From: Chaenocephalus aceratus
Taxonomy: Eukaryota > Chordata > Actinopteri > Perciformes > Channichthyidae
Length of the DNA: 64,000 nt
Direction: 5' to 3'
Assembly: GCA_023974075.1 (NCBI GenBank)
Contig: CM043790.1
Location: 19,545,883 to 19,609,882, forward strand
Below are positions 31,801 through 42,980 of the stretch, one piece after another. The position numbers and the translations under genes were made by a program. Every line of letters starts with the position of its first letter. The stretch's first letter is position 1. A model generated the notes under the pieces. That model was not told the DNA's origin. It did not search any database and saw nothing but the letters and a program-made list of their open reading frames with translations.

Positions 31801-32987
31801 GTAATCAGTTTCAGGTCCCCTAAAAAAAAGTAGTTATGTCATTGTTGGTCTATTTTTCTAGAGAAGGTCCAGATGCTATATGTTATGGGTTTATATGTAA
31901 AATAAATCTAGAAAGTCATGCAAGTAATGCAAGTGACCTTAAGATGTTGCACACAAAAACCACACATTTCTGTTAATTTTGAGTGACTGCCATGTGCATT
32001 AAATCAAATTTTCGCTCTTGATGAATGTTGGAATATCTTATTCCAATTTATATCTGGTTCATAAAGGAAGTTTTTAAATCCCTGTACATGCAAATCAATC
32101 AAAGGCATGCTTGGCGGCTTATCTGTGTATTGCTTTCCACCCTTCATTAGCTGCAAGCTTGCTTTATCAGAACATAATTTTCCTAAATGGGCTACTAAGT
32201 GGAACTCATTTTCGTCTTGAAAAACTTCGAGAAGAAAACATTTTACCACTGCTAACTCTGACATCTACCATACTGTAAAATACTCTCTGCAGACAGTAGT
32301 GCCTTTTTAGTTCCTAATCTTAGATAAACTCATCTCTGCTTGATGATTGATGGAGGTTTAGATCTTAAGTACCCTCTGTGGGTGGCATGGGGTCAAACAG
32401 GGTTTGTATTGTCAATCTGAGATCTGACAGCGATTCAGAAACGGTGTCAGGAAATAAGGGTGATAGCAAAACTACAGTTGTAGATCTCTAGATTATCAGC
32501 TCTCTGATGAATTGGATGGATTTGTATCTTTGTTTGTCATGGTCTAGTACTAGAGATTCCCCAGAGGCATTCAAGGTACCCAGTCTTCTTCTTCTGTCTA
32601 CTGCCAAAACTGATCTCTGCAAACTCCACTGCAACAGCATATGCAGGACCTCTGTATAGGTCTACAAGAAGCTTCAATATACTGACAACCATGCCACCTG
32701 TATGCTAGAGCACACCTGACAAAAACACGTATTATCTTACCTTATAGTGAATACATTTTGCCTTGCCATTATATGCCAGCAACGTTTGTTACTGTATTAG
32801 AAAAATGAAATACAACATTTATGAGTATAAGATCATGAACAATATATATGTCTGCATTACTACATTAATAAAGCCATAGCATCTGCTCTGAGGCTAAAAT
32901 ATAGCCATAGAGGACTTAGCTGATTTGTTTCTGTGCATTGTTACTTTGTTTAACTATTGTTGATGTTATGTGATGTTCAATTATAAA
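31801..32987. other. Intergenic sequence, no gene recognised
   Basis: A minus-strand frame of 86 codons at 32004-32264 has no recognisable domain. Nothing else is supportable. Confidence 0.45.
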
Positions 32988-33790
32988 AACATTACATTAC
33001 ATTGCATTTAGCTGACGCTTTTATCCAAAGCGACTTACAATAAATGTGTTCGACCAACAAGATACAAACTTGAAGAAAACGGAATCATATAAGTACATCA
33101 GGTTTCATAGAGCTAAAACATTTCAAGTGCTACTCAACTTGCTTTAGATAAGCCAGTCCTTTATTAGTATATAAGTGCCTTGTTAATAGTTATATCGCTC
33201 TAAGTGGAGTCGAAAGAAATGAGTTTTCAGTCTGCACCGGAAGATGTGCAAGCTGATTTCAATGGGGAGCTTATTCCACCATTTTGGAGCCAGGATAGCA
33301 AACCCACGTATTTTTGCTGATGGGAACTTGGGTCACCCTCGCAGTGTGGGTGCAGCGAGCTGTTTGGCTGATGCAGAGCGGAGTGCACGTGCTGGGGTGT
33401 ACAGTTTAACCATGTCCTGGATGTAGGAAGGGCCAGATCCATTTGCAGCATGGTATGCAAGTACTATTGTCTTGAAGTGGATTCTAGCAGTTACCGGAAG
33501 CCAGTGAAGGGAGCGGAGGAGCGGCGTGGTGTGGGAACATTTAGGAAGGTTGAAGACCAGGCGAGCCGCTGCATTCTGGATGAGCTGCAGAGGTCGGATG
33601 GCACATGCAGGTAGACCAGCCAGGAGGGAGTTGCAGTAGTCTAGGCGTGAGATGACGAGAGCCTGGGCCAGAACCTGCGTCGCTTTCTGGGTCAGCTGGA
33701 GACGTATCCATCCATAGATAGTGTAACATCTTGGAGAATACAAGATCTTGGATGACTGAGCTCACGTTGAGGACGTAATGCATGTGTCCA
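32988..33790 (-). mobile_element. L2/Maui-type LINE 3' end
   Basis: The minus strand encodes the RT C-terminal tail: TQKATQVLAQALVISRLDYC, NSLLAGLPACAIRPLQLIQN, AAARLVFNLPKCSH and LLRSLHWLPVTARIHFKTIV. This is followed by a 3' UTR and the tail AAGTCGCTTTGGATAAAAGC plus (ATGTA)n (plus-strand 32988-33030). It lacks the catalytic RT and endonuclease. The tail is shared with the SINE at 10470-10645 and the LINE fragment at 13222. Confidence 0.8.
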
Positions 33791-34925
33791 GGTTACGTGC
33801 CAGTTGAATAAAGATGGACACTCGGAATGAGAGAAGCAGTCTGCGTCGTCTGTTTATGTAGACAATTATATGTCCATAGAACAGAACATTACAGATAGAT
33901 CGATAGATAGTTATAGATAGAGAGAGAGATAGAGAGATTTGTACCTAAACAAAACACAAGTCTAACACCAAGCGTTTAAATCAGCACTCTTAGCGATATT
34001 TTATACTTCATGTTATCTGCACAAACTATATCATATGAAAAGCTGAGAGTCCACAGATTATATTGGTATAAGTTTCATCCATGTGCGATCAAAACTCACT
34101 GTTCTGTATGATAAATAAAAGAACATTGTACCTTGAAAATCAATAGCGGGTACATTTTACCCGTTGGCGGTTTTAGGTATACAGCGACCTCTGGCGGTTC
34201 TAGTGTTAAAGTGCACCAGATTGAAGCATTTTATTTTAAAATGTTCAAACATTTCTTCCCGGTATGCCTGGGGGGGGGTTCCTTTAAAAGTTGGACAGTT
34301 GTAGCTTCAGTGGTTCTCAGGTTACAGTTACATAGTGGTAGGGAAACTTCTGCAGGAATGGAGAGTCAGGACTCAGAGAGACACGAGGAGAGTTGGAGCT
34401 TTGATGTCAAACACTGGTAGTTTATTACAAGGATACGGCCGGAGAATTCATATCACAAGTCACAGCAGCAAAAGGTTCTGACTGCACTGGTGGGTTGTCA
34501 TGTCAATTCTGATCAGCCTCGCATCTTGGTAGACCCCTTAACTAGTTTACAGAGAGTCAACCCACATATTGGGAGAAGGTATACGTGAACACCTGGAGAC
34601 ACTGAATCACTTATCTGACTCTTTGGTTCTGTGACCGAGAGTTGACCGGTCATAAAACTGGTAATGTCAACAATAGCTGAGACTTCCCATTCCTTAAGAC
34701 AGATAACAGACTTAGGGTTCGTCGTAAATGTCAACAGGCAGAAAGGTTAAATATCTTAGGAGTAAGGAAGAATTATTCTTTGACACTTAGGAGCAAGACA
34801 GAAATATTCTCTAACACATAGCAGTGAATATAAACAGACTGATTAATGTGAATATTACTGTAAACTAACCTGTGTAAAAGTTTCTCGAATAAATGTAATT
34901 TTTTTGGTGGAAGAAGCAATTTATA
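33791..34925. other. Intergenic sequence with a GATA-rich microsatellite
   Basis: No gene recognised. GATAGATCGATAGATAG and (GA)n runs at about 33895-33940 form a short degenerate microsatellite. A pair of similar phrases (GTTTTAGGTATACAGCGACC and neighbours, 34140-34215) suggests an old repeat edge, but I cannot name it. Confidence 0.4.
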
Positions 34926-34949
34926 ATTTGTTTACCCTGCCCCTCAAAG

Positions 34950-35036
34950 AATCGGAATTGAGAACCGTTAAGAACCGGAATCGAAAAGTAGAATCGCAAT
35001 CAGAATCGTGGAAATTCAAACGATACCCAACCCTAG
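34950..35036 (+). mobile_element. Terminal fragment of a fish DNA transposon (CCAACCCTA end)
   Basis: The sequence from AATTGAGAACCGTTAAGAAC to ATTCAAACGATACCCAACCC TAG reads, in reverse complement, as the common teleost terminus TAGGGTTGGGTATCGTTTG followed by ATTC/GGAATCG-type repeats. Only one end is present. The LINE fragment begins right after it. Confidence 0.5.
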
Positions 35037-35049
35037 CGGTGAGTAATGG

Positions 35050-35300
35050 TGAGTCAGAAAAAGAAGAGCGAATATCATCAACCTTTTTTTCAAAGTGGTT
35101 AACAAAGTCGCTTGACAGAAGGGAGGAGGGGGAAGGGGCTTTTGGGGGGGGTCCAAGAGGGTGGAGAAGATGGAAAATATTTGTTTGGGATTGGAATAGG
35201 AAGATTGGATCTTATCTTGAAAGAAAGTGCTTTTTGCCTGAGAGATCGAAGCAGAGAAAGAGGAGAGGAGAGCCTGATAGGTTAGGAGCATCACAAGAAC
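35050..35300 (-). pseudogene. Short LINE fragment (region between endonuclease and RT)
   Basis: The minus-strand frame SFSASISQAKSTFFQDKI, followed by a SNPKQIFSIFSTLLDPPQKP-like segment and a poly-proline stretch, matches the linker between endonuclease and RT in fish L2/Maui LINEs (S..K..FY..KI......P..LF.TF..LL.PPPPP). It is too short for function. It may come from the same insertion as 32988-33790, after deletion. Confidence 0.5.
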
Positions 35301-35741
35301 ATGAAGCATAATAAAGCAACAGGTGTTACATTTTTCATCTACCAATAGTTTTTATTATATTGCCAATCAACCCAAATGTACGCCACCTTAACACAATTTG
35401 AACACAACCGCCCAGTAACAACTCTACAATTGACTCAAATGGACATCACCACTAATGCACAACTCACAACAGAACAATATGCAGCTTCATTAAATGGACG
35501 TAGTGTCCGTGACGTCACCCATAAGATTCTGCAGAGTTGCCGAGAAGCCCTTAGTAGGCGGAGTCGGCCACTAATGTCTCGCCAGTGACGTCAGAGTCTA
35601 ACTCCCGCCTGCTCCAGCCTGATCCAAATAAGGGAAAAGAGGCTAAGAAGCTAAGCTAAAGGAAACCTTTATACAAAAATACACGAAAAGTTAAATGTTA
35701 GGTGTGTAGGGTTACAGACTGCTTAACAAGCAAAACATAGA

Positions 35742-36100
35742 ACTATAGGTTACTTACGTAACCCCAGGGCTCAGAGTAACATTAAGTGAGATGTCTCACT
35801 ATGGGATGCGCCTCATCGCGGAGCAAACAGAAGCATCAATCTCATTACGCCAATCCTGATTGGCTGGTGATCTTGACATCAGCGTCAGGGGAAATCACCT
35901 CCTATAAGTAGCTTGCGCCACAACGCATGCGTCATTCAAAATAAGCACCTCTTCTCGCTTCACCATAGCAAGGAGGGCCGTCTGGTGAGACATCTCACTT
36001 CATGTTACCCAGAGACTGGGGTTACGTAAGTAACCTATAGTTCTCATTCATAACACTCCGTTCGATGTCTCACTATGGGATATTGTAGCTCCCGTATTGC
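35742..36100 (-). repeat. DIRS copy 1 recombinase-side terminal repeat with hairpin
   Basis: 35742 starts ACTATAGGTTACTTACGTA and 36012-36035 is its inverse, GGGTTACGTAAGTAACCTAT, so this end can fold on itself. Between them lies the sequence complementary to the opposite terminus (ITR), including the GCGCCTCATCGCGGAGCAAA block. Such inverted terminal plus internal complementary regions are the hallmark of DIRS circles. Confidence 0.75.
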
Positions 36101-36215
36101 CAGACGAGCTTATCTCGAAAATCGCCAACCGATCAGAATTGTAACAGGTAGGACTCCGACTCAACCAGGTGCCCAGCACTGCTTGAGTCAACCTGGGAGT
36201 AGAACGCCCAGACTG

Positions 36216-37133
36216 TTAAAAGGCGGACACAAGTGAGCAGCGAGTAACAGCTCGCCGCTTGCACCAATGTCTTGAAAGGGAGACATCCTGAACAGAGCCC
36301 AGGATGCCGCCAGACCCTGAGTCAAGAGAAAACTCGCGAACCCGAGGGTGCCTGCGAGCTCTGACTTGTACGGGCCCCACAGCAATTGCCTCCAAAATCC
36401 AGTGGGAGAGCCGTTGCTTAGTAACAGGCTTACCCTTGTGAGGGTTAGCCCAGGACACGAAGAGTTGGTCATTAAGACGAAGCTCTTTTGATCTGTCCAT
36501 ATATGTGTGTAAAGCCCGGACTGGACACAACAGATCCTGCTGCTGCTCCCCGGAGGAAACCAGCGGCGGAGGAAATGCCCCAATGTCAATTGGGGTACAC
36601 GAACCAACCACCTTTGGTGTAAAGGTAGGGTTGGGTTTCAACAACACTCTCGTTTGCCCTGGGGCGAACTGAGTGCATGAGGGATGTACAGACAGTGCAT
36701 GAATATCGCTGACCCGCTTGGCGGATGCCAGGGCCAGTAACAGCACTGTCTTGAGTGACAGATGTTTCATGTCAGCTCCTTCCAGGGGTTAAAATGGGGT
36801 CATTTTGAGCCCATTTAAAACCACTGCCAGGTCCCATAAGGGCACCAGTGACCTGGAGACAGGGAGGAGCCTGCGAGCTCCCTTCATAAAACGGCAAACC
36901 AAAGGATGTTGGCTAGCCGTCTTAGCCTCAAAGCCCACATGGCATACAGCAATAGCAGCCAGGTACACCTTGATCGTGGAGAAAGCTTTGTGTTTATCGA
37001 TCAAGTCCTGTAGAGATGATAAAATCACCCCGACAGGACATTGAAAAGAGATGTGTCCTTCTTGAAGGCACCACTCCTCAAACACCCTCCACTTACAGTC
37101 AGTAAAGAGACCTGGTGGAGGAAGCTCTCGCAC
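36216..37133 (-). pseudogene. DIRS tyrosine recombinase, copy 1
   Basis: Two abutting frames (37133-36789 and 36770-36216) encode WRVFEEWCLQEGH, STIKVYLAAIA, HPLVCRFMKGARRLLP, then LALASAKRVSDIHALSV with the first catalytic Arg, and LLCPVRALHTYMDRS. The expected H-x-x-R box before the WALF segment is scrambled: the frame shifts there, giving a REFSLDSGS-like reading in place of an AHSTRGLA-type box. A stop also separates the two frames. The enzyme would integrate circular DIRS DNA; this copy is inactive. Confidence 0.85.
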
Positions 37134-37529
37134 TCTGAATAGTGTTTATCACCTTCTGAGGGAGTCCAGGGAGTCCCACTGTATTCAGATTGTACCACTC
37201 ACGGGTCAGGCCCATAGTGCCCCGCGCTCTGGGCGTGGGTGAAGGATCGCCCCCCCCGCCTGAGACAATCTGTCCCTGCGTGGTGGGGGCTGCCATGGCT
37301 GCCCGCACAACAGCTGATATATCTCCGCCAGCCCGTACGTTGCGGGCTAGGGCGGAAACATCAGAGTAAGTGTGTGGCGTTGCTCCTTCACTCTGGCCAG
37401 AGTTGGGGGTAACAGAGCCAGGGGTGGGAACGCGTACAGAGGACCCGGAGGTCAATCGTGTACGAGTGCGTCCCCGCCTAACAGTGCGTTTAAATCGTGC
37501 ATTAAAGAGAACAGCTGTCATTGAGCATT

Positions 37530-37915
37530 TTTTCTTTATGCAAACAGATTTAACGCGGCTCCGCCGTAACGCACCCACAGCGGACTCACGATCCTTGGAT
37601 GTGGAGTCCAGTCTGTATAGAGTGGTGCACTTCTGGACAGTAGTTCTGTCCCGAGGTGCATCACTCCCGGTACCTGTGTCGCTCTCAGAGAGAGGAGACG
37701 TCTGCCGCTCCAAGGGATCAGTTTGTGTGCCAGTGTGTGTGACTGGGGACCACGCAACCTCCCTTGGCGGTACATACACGATATCGTTTTAGGGTGGGGA
37801 ACACCGCTAAAAGCTCCAGGTAATTTACGTGCGCCCGCTGGAGGTCTCTGCTCTAGAGACCTCTCACCGGGCGACCTTCGTAAATACCCTATCAGCCTGT
37901 CTGACATGCATCCGT
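37530..37915 (-). pseudogene. DIRS RNase H remnant, copy 1
   Basis: The minus strand reads VVTTDACQTG, then TGA TAG, GIYEGRPVRGL, TAG, SRDLQRAHVNYLELLAVFPT. After a deletion of about 67 bp it gives the later RNase H part SHTLAHKLIPWSGRRLLSLR, PGVMHLGTELLSRSAPL and VRYGGAALNLFA. The three stop codons occur at the same positions in copy 2. Confidence 0.75.
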
Positions 37916-38149
37916 GGTGACCACTTTCCGTGAAAGGACAGCACCCGTAGGCGCGTCCCGCACTAGAAAAGTCGGGTGTAGTGCCACTACGCATTACATA
38001 ATAACCAATACTCTCCGCACGCCGTGGCGCGCAGGGTTTAGTTTTATTATGAGCCCCATGTTGAGCGGGTGCTTTACGAGGACATGTTTTCAGAAGCCCA
38101 GGCAGATGTCGTGAGTATCTCCTGCTGTATGCTCCTTAGAGCCAGCTGA

Positions 38150-38400
38150 GATGTCACGCTTACAGCTCCAACCGGCACTGCGCATGCGCGTGACGGTGGT
38201 GCCTTCACAGCTCCAGCCGGCACTGCGCCTGCGCGTGCCGGTGGTGCCTTCACAGCTCCAGCCGGCACTGCGCATGCGTGTGACGGTGGTGCCTTTACAG
38301 CTCCAGCCGGCACAGCGCATGCGTGTGACGGTGGAGCCCTTACGACCACAGCCGGCACTGCGCATGCGCGTGACGGTGGTGCCTTCACAGACCCGTCAAT
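38150..38400 (-). repeat. 45-bp tandem array in DIRS copy 1 (five units)
   Basis: The units carry GCGCATGCGCGTGACGGTGG or near variants and encode about 15 residues each (VKAPPSRACAVPAGA) in the minus frame between gag and the RNase H remnant. The homologous array in copy 2 has an exact 45-bp period. The core is an NRF1-like palindrome. Confidence 0.85.
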
Positions 38401-38635
38401 AATCCGCCTTTTGAGAGATGCCGTAGCTGCTCTCAAAAGGGGAAGAATTGGCGGGCTGTTTATTGGTTTTATTGATTTTCTTTTCATTTTTTTGAGCTGC
38501 GCCCTCGGCCTGAAGCCTGGATGCGTCACTCAGCGGCAAATGTTTTTATGACAGAGGAATCAATCAGCATGTGACATGTGTTTGTGCGGACTTGAGGATG
38601 GTGTTTAGGCATCTCTCGAGGCGGCGGGAACACAT

Positions 38636-40257
38636 TCACAGAGGGGAGAAGGAGGGGCTGTCACACCGCTCGCTTCTTCTTCCTCGACTGCTGGCCGAAA
38701 TTCTGGGTTGGCTGAGCCTGAGCTGCAGCCGGAACCGGAGATTTTCTCGGCCAACTTGCCCTTGTCTCCAGCCTGGGCTGGGGACTCGGGGTGGGCTGCG
38801 ACCTCTGCGTCTTCGTTGTTTTAAACCGAGCAGAGTTTGAGGCAGCTGGACCCTTCGAGGGAGGCAGAGGTGGAGTGCCTCGTCCCCCCTCTTCTTCGTC
38901 TCACACCTCCTTTGCATGTAGGCGAGAACGGAGCCAACAATTCCCTCGGGAACGATGGGCATATCCAGCACATCCTCCTTTTCCCGGTCTGGGACAGTGG
39001 TGAGGTTGAGCCAACTCGCTCTTTCCTGCACCACCATGATCCCAATTGCCTTGCCCGTGGCCTGGACGGCGCAGCGTTGGACACGGAGACAAATGTCCGT
39101 GACCGCTGCCATCTCGTCCAGAGTGGCTGCCCCCGGGTTACCCGACAGGTCCTCGCAGAGCTCCGCTTTGTAGGCGGTTAACAGCGAGGACACATTCAGG
39201 GCCCTGGCGGACAACGCTGCCGCTTTGTAGGCCTAGTCATTGCTGACTGAAAACGGTCCGACTTCGCTGGCAGCGTGAGGTTCCTGCTTGGTGACGGGCC
39301 CACCTTTGGTAGAAGGTGAGCCGCTACCAGCGGTTCCATGGGCGGCATGCAGAGCAGGCCAAGCTTCTCCATTCCGTCACAGTCTAGGGAGGAGGCACCC
39401 TGGATTGGGACCTTGTTGCTGAAGGGCCGGTCTCTCCACGAGACCGACACCTCATCCAACATCTCCGGGAAGACTGGAAGGAGTTGTCTCTTTTTCCCCG
39501 CTGCTTGGGGAAGATGTTTTCCCTCGTAGCGGGACCTGGAGGTCTCCTTGGCCATTTCGGGCCACGGGACGTTGAGTCTGGCCGCAGCGCGTTTACACAC
39601 GGCCTGCAGGTCCATGCTCAGCCCGGCCGAAGCTGGTGTGCTATCGCCCGGGAGAACAGCACTTGCCTCAGGCTTTGCAGCCTGAGCCGGTGACATGAAG
39701 GTGTCCTCTTCCTGTTCATCCGATTCGGACAGGAGGAACGCCAGGGCGTCCTCCTCTTCGTCCTCCTCGTAGTCAGGCCCGAGGACATCCTCCGCGGGTG
39801 AGAGCATGGTGAGGTCTAACCGGGAGCCCAAGCTTGGTGGAGCGCGGGAAACCGTTCCCACGTGTCTTTCCGTCACCGGGTCCTGGCCTGCCAGAGCGCG
39901 GGATTCTGGTTCTATAGCCATAGCAGATAGTGAGCCCCAGACCGACACAGAGAGGGGCTCACTCTCTGTGGTGGACGCCCCCGTGTCCTGACTGCCGGTC
40001 GGCGGGTCCGTGGACATGGGGGGGTCCTGTTCCGACAGGCTAGCTTGTCGAGCTAACCGTCGGCGGAGGCTCTTAGCAGTGAAGCAGACGCAATGTCCGC
40101 ATGAGCCGGGGTTGTCGATAGCGCCTCGGGCGTGTTCCAGCCCGAGGCAGGACGAACAGACCTGGTGTGTGTCTGTGCCCGATATCTTCAACCCGCAGCC
40201 GCAGAGTCGAGCCACCGAGTCCCTGACTCCTCCAGTGTGAGGGAGAGGGGCGTCCAT
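38636..40257 (-). pseudogene. DIRS gag, copy 1, frameshifted
   Basis: The first frame (40257-39196, 353 codons) starts MDAPLPHTGGVRD and has a cysteine-rich module, CGCGLKISGTDTHQVCSSC followed by LGLEHARG and CGHC, then acidic and Ser/Pro-rich stretches and a conserved FPEMLDEVSVSWRDRPFSNK block. A frameshift near 39230 moves the rest to 39214-38636: TAYKAELCEDLSGNPG, DICLRVQRCAVQATGKA and a basic C terminus. The product would be the structural protein of the DIRS particle. Copy 2 shifts frame at a different base. Confidence 0.8.
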
Positions 40258-40689
40258 ATTGGCTGCCTCGTGGCGTGAAGAGGGCCCGCTCTCGACAGGT
40301 GGGACGGGAGAAAAGATAAAGCCACTTTGTCCTTAATCCGGAGAAAAGGACAGTGTGGGTCTTTTATTCCCGGAGAATACTGACTGGTGTGGCAGTATGC
40401 TCCTTTTTAATCCTTTTCCCCTCCGTGGAGGAGAGAAAAGAAAAAACGTCCTCGCTACCGTGGTGTCGGTAGAGAGGGAGCGAGCTAGCAACAGGTGTGC
40501 TGCTAGCTTAAAAAAATCGGACCTACCTTACTTTCCGGGGAAGAGAAGGGTGAGGTCGATTTTAATACTAACTGGCGTTAGTACTACCGTCTTCCTGCGA
40601 AGCAGAAGGAGTAGCCGGCGAGCGCCCGTCGACCGAAATGGGTATTTGGGTTCAGTCTGTGGACAGTGAAGCTTGCCCGGCTACTGTAG

Positions 40690-40892
40690 AGATGTGCTCT
40701 AAAGCGAGAAGAGGTGTTTGAATGACGCATGCGTTGTGGCGCAAGCTACTTATAGGGGGTGATTTCTCCTGACGCTGACGTCAAGATCACCAGCCAATCA
40801 GGATTGGCGTAATGAGATTGATGCTTCTGTTTGCTCCGCGATGAGGCGCATCCCATAGTGAGACATCGAACGGAGTGTTATAAATGAGAACT
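40690..40892 (-). repeat. DIRS copy 1 gag-side terminal inverted repeat
   Basis: It contains TGACGCATGCGTTGTGGCGC, a CCAATCAGGATTGGCGTAAT palindrome-like block and GCGCATCCCATAGTGAGACA, all present in reverse complement at the other end of the element. It ends at ATAAATGAGAACT. Confidence 0.8.
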
Positions 40893-41713
40893 TAAATTAG
40901 TGATGCAAAACTGAAATATAAAAATGTGACAGTGAAAAAGCATAGGTATTTTAATGCCATATTAACTTAATAACGCATGAACAACTTTTACAAATATTTC
41001 TATATAATCTGGGTAGATAAATGTCATCTACGTTGCACATTTCCTGCTGAAATACATGCATACCAAGTTACTGCGTGGCATTTTGATAAAACAGTGTAGT
41101 TCCACTATATAAACGTTACATTCGTAATCAAACGAGACAATCTGCAAGAGAATTAGCTATTTTTTGAAGGGAGGGAGGACGGAGCGGTATCCCCGGGAGA
41201 TAGGAGCAGTATCCCCGGGAGGAAGGAGCCGTGGATAGGGGAGAGGCCAGAAGGGCGACGTCCGAAGCCGCCGTCGAGGCGAACCGTTAGCCGCGGTCAG
41301 AGGAGGTCCAGAAGTGCGCCACCCAGGCATCGAAGAAAGCGTGGGCGACGTCCGAAACCACTGTGGAAGCGGTGAAAAAGCGAGAGGGTCCACACGAGGC
41401 CGACCAGACATGGTTGAACCTCCTCTCAGGCACCGGGAAAAGCTCAAAAGGGTCGTCCTGTCCACGATCAAAAACAGGTGGATGAAATGTGAGAGGATCC
41501 ACACAAGGCCGACCAGACTTGGTCGAACCTCCTCTCCGGCACTACAAAAAAAGGGTTAACAGTTGGATGTTAACAGATGGATGAAGTAAGCCGTTAGCTG
41601 CTAGCCGTTAGCTGTCAGTCGTCGTTAGCTGCTAGCTGTTAGCTGTCGTCGTTAGCCGTTAGCTGTTAGCCGCTAGTCGTTGTCGACGGCCGTTAGCTGT
41701 AAGCCATTAGCCG

Positions 41714-42130
41714 TTAGATGTTGTCGTGGGCCCCGGAGCCTCTGCTAGGTGGCGTGCCTCTACCAGGGAAGGTGCCGCTGCATGACGGGGCCAGCACCTC
41801 AGGGGTAAAATGCCGGGTGGCCAGGAAGAACCGGTCAGCTCCTTCGGCTAAAGCGCGGGGCTCAACACTAGCCATGTTAGCAAGCACTGTCTGGACACGC
41901 ACCGCATGTCCCGAAGAAACAGTCCCATGAACAAGAAGTTGGGTTCTTCCGTACCTAGCAGGTCGAGTATCGTCTCCATGTGGTCGGAAGGCTTGCTGTC
42001 TCTCAGTGCCGAAACGATGTGGAAATAGCGTGCGTTGTCATCGGTCATTCCGCGGAGGGCGAAACGAGGCTCAGTCGGTGCGAACGAAGCAGCCGCAGAC
42101 GTCGGCAGAAAACTGCGTTTTTTGCCATGT
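41714..42130 (-). pseudogene. Gypsy-type gag (capsid) fragment
   Basis: Minus-strand frames give MTDDNARYFHIVSALRDSK, then PSDHMETILDLLGTEEPNFL, FMGLFLRDM, VQTVLANMASVEPRALAEGA and DRFFLATRHF. This order (D..RY..V.SAL, L..M..LLG, LF...LP..VR..LA, LA..AD.......) is the capsid region typical of fish Gypsy elements whose gag opens with a MAKNAVF-like leader. Several frameshifts are present. Confidence 0.6.
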
Positions 42131-42962
42131 TCGGTTCAGTCTCGGATACTTCTGCAAGACTTATGTAGTGAAGTAACCTGTGTTCCCAGTGTCCAGATAT
42201 GAGTTTGCTTAAACATATTCGTGTGCTTAATTACTTTGTATCAAATAGTAGCAGTCTGTATAACAAGAAGCTGGAAATATGAGAAGTGAAACATTTGTGT
42301 TAGGAGTAGTGGAGATGTGAGAGATGAGATATCCTTATTTGGACACAGCATGTCAAACATCTGGCTGCATGGTAAAATGTGTGTGTGTTCTGTCAAAGAG
42401 TCCTATGTTTTCCTCGTTATTATTGATATTAAAGTAACTTACATGTATTACTTGTATTAGTCAACTATAAACAACTATATCTTAAACATATCTTAAAAAT
42501 GTCAAAAGTATGTGAAACTGTGTGTATTAAACTGATGGGGGAAGGGGCCGGAGAGAAGGAAGGCTATGCAAAATACCTCAAACTTAAGAGACTCTTGTTT
42601 CTCGGTCGCCTCGGCTGGCTGGCGCTGATTCGCTGCGACAGGCCATCGTTTTTGTATCTCCCAATAGATGACCTCTGTGGGAGGAGCATCCAACACGACT
42701 CCTCCCGTCGGAATTTCATATAGCCCTGTTGTGCCCTTGGTCCGGTCTCTTTTCCCTCCTGCTGCCAAGATAGTAAGATCTCCCAGCAATAGGACCAGAG
42801 CAGGGGTACCCCTTTTAATTGTATTGTTGTTTTTTACCATTAAAACAGATTATTGTTTATCCTTTATCCTGGTGTTTAGAATTCCTTCTTTTATAATTTA
42901 ACCAGCTCATCAAGGGGCGCGCGGAGCCGAGGTGGGCTTCAGACCACCGTCTTCAGTGCTCC

Positions 42963-42980
42963 AACAGTAGGGGTCACCAA
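42963..42980 (-). other. Primer-binding site of the Gypsy remnant
   Basis: The minus strand reads TTGGTGACCCCTACTGTTG directly after an LTR-like ...GGCACTACA end. TGGTGACCCC is the usual first part of the primer-binding site in many fish Gypsy elements. Confidence 0.55.

Larger units (their letters stand above)
35742..40892 (-). mobile_element. DIRS tyrosine-recombinase retrotransposon copy 1, RT-less
   Basis: On the minus strand the order is gag (40257-38636), a 45-bp repeat array (about 38400-38150), an RNase H remnant (37915-37530) and tyrosine recombinase (37133-36216). The ends carry inverted repeats: about 35780-35960 matches the reverse complement of about 40690-40892 (the CGCATCCCATAGTGAGACATC side). 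No RT motifs lie between gag and RNase H, and that interval is far too short for the domain. The element is therefore non-autonomous, and copy 2 at 45865-55897 has the same structure. Confidence 0.85.

Noticed and set aside
34904..35311. 135-codon plus-strand frame
   Set aside because: Charged low-complexity sequence spanning a transposon end and the antisense of a LINE fragment.
42502..42840. 112-codon minus-strand frame between Gypsy gag and LTR
   Set aside because: No recognisable domain; lies in the Gypsy leader region, where no protein is expected.
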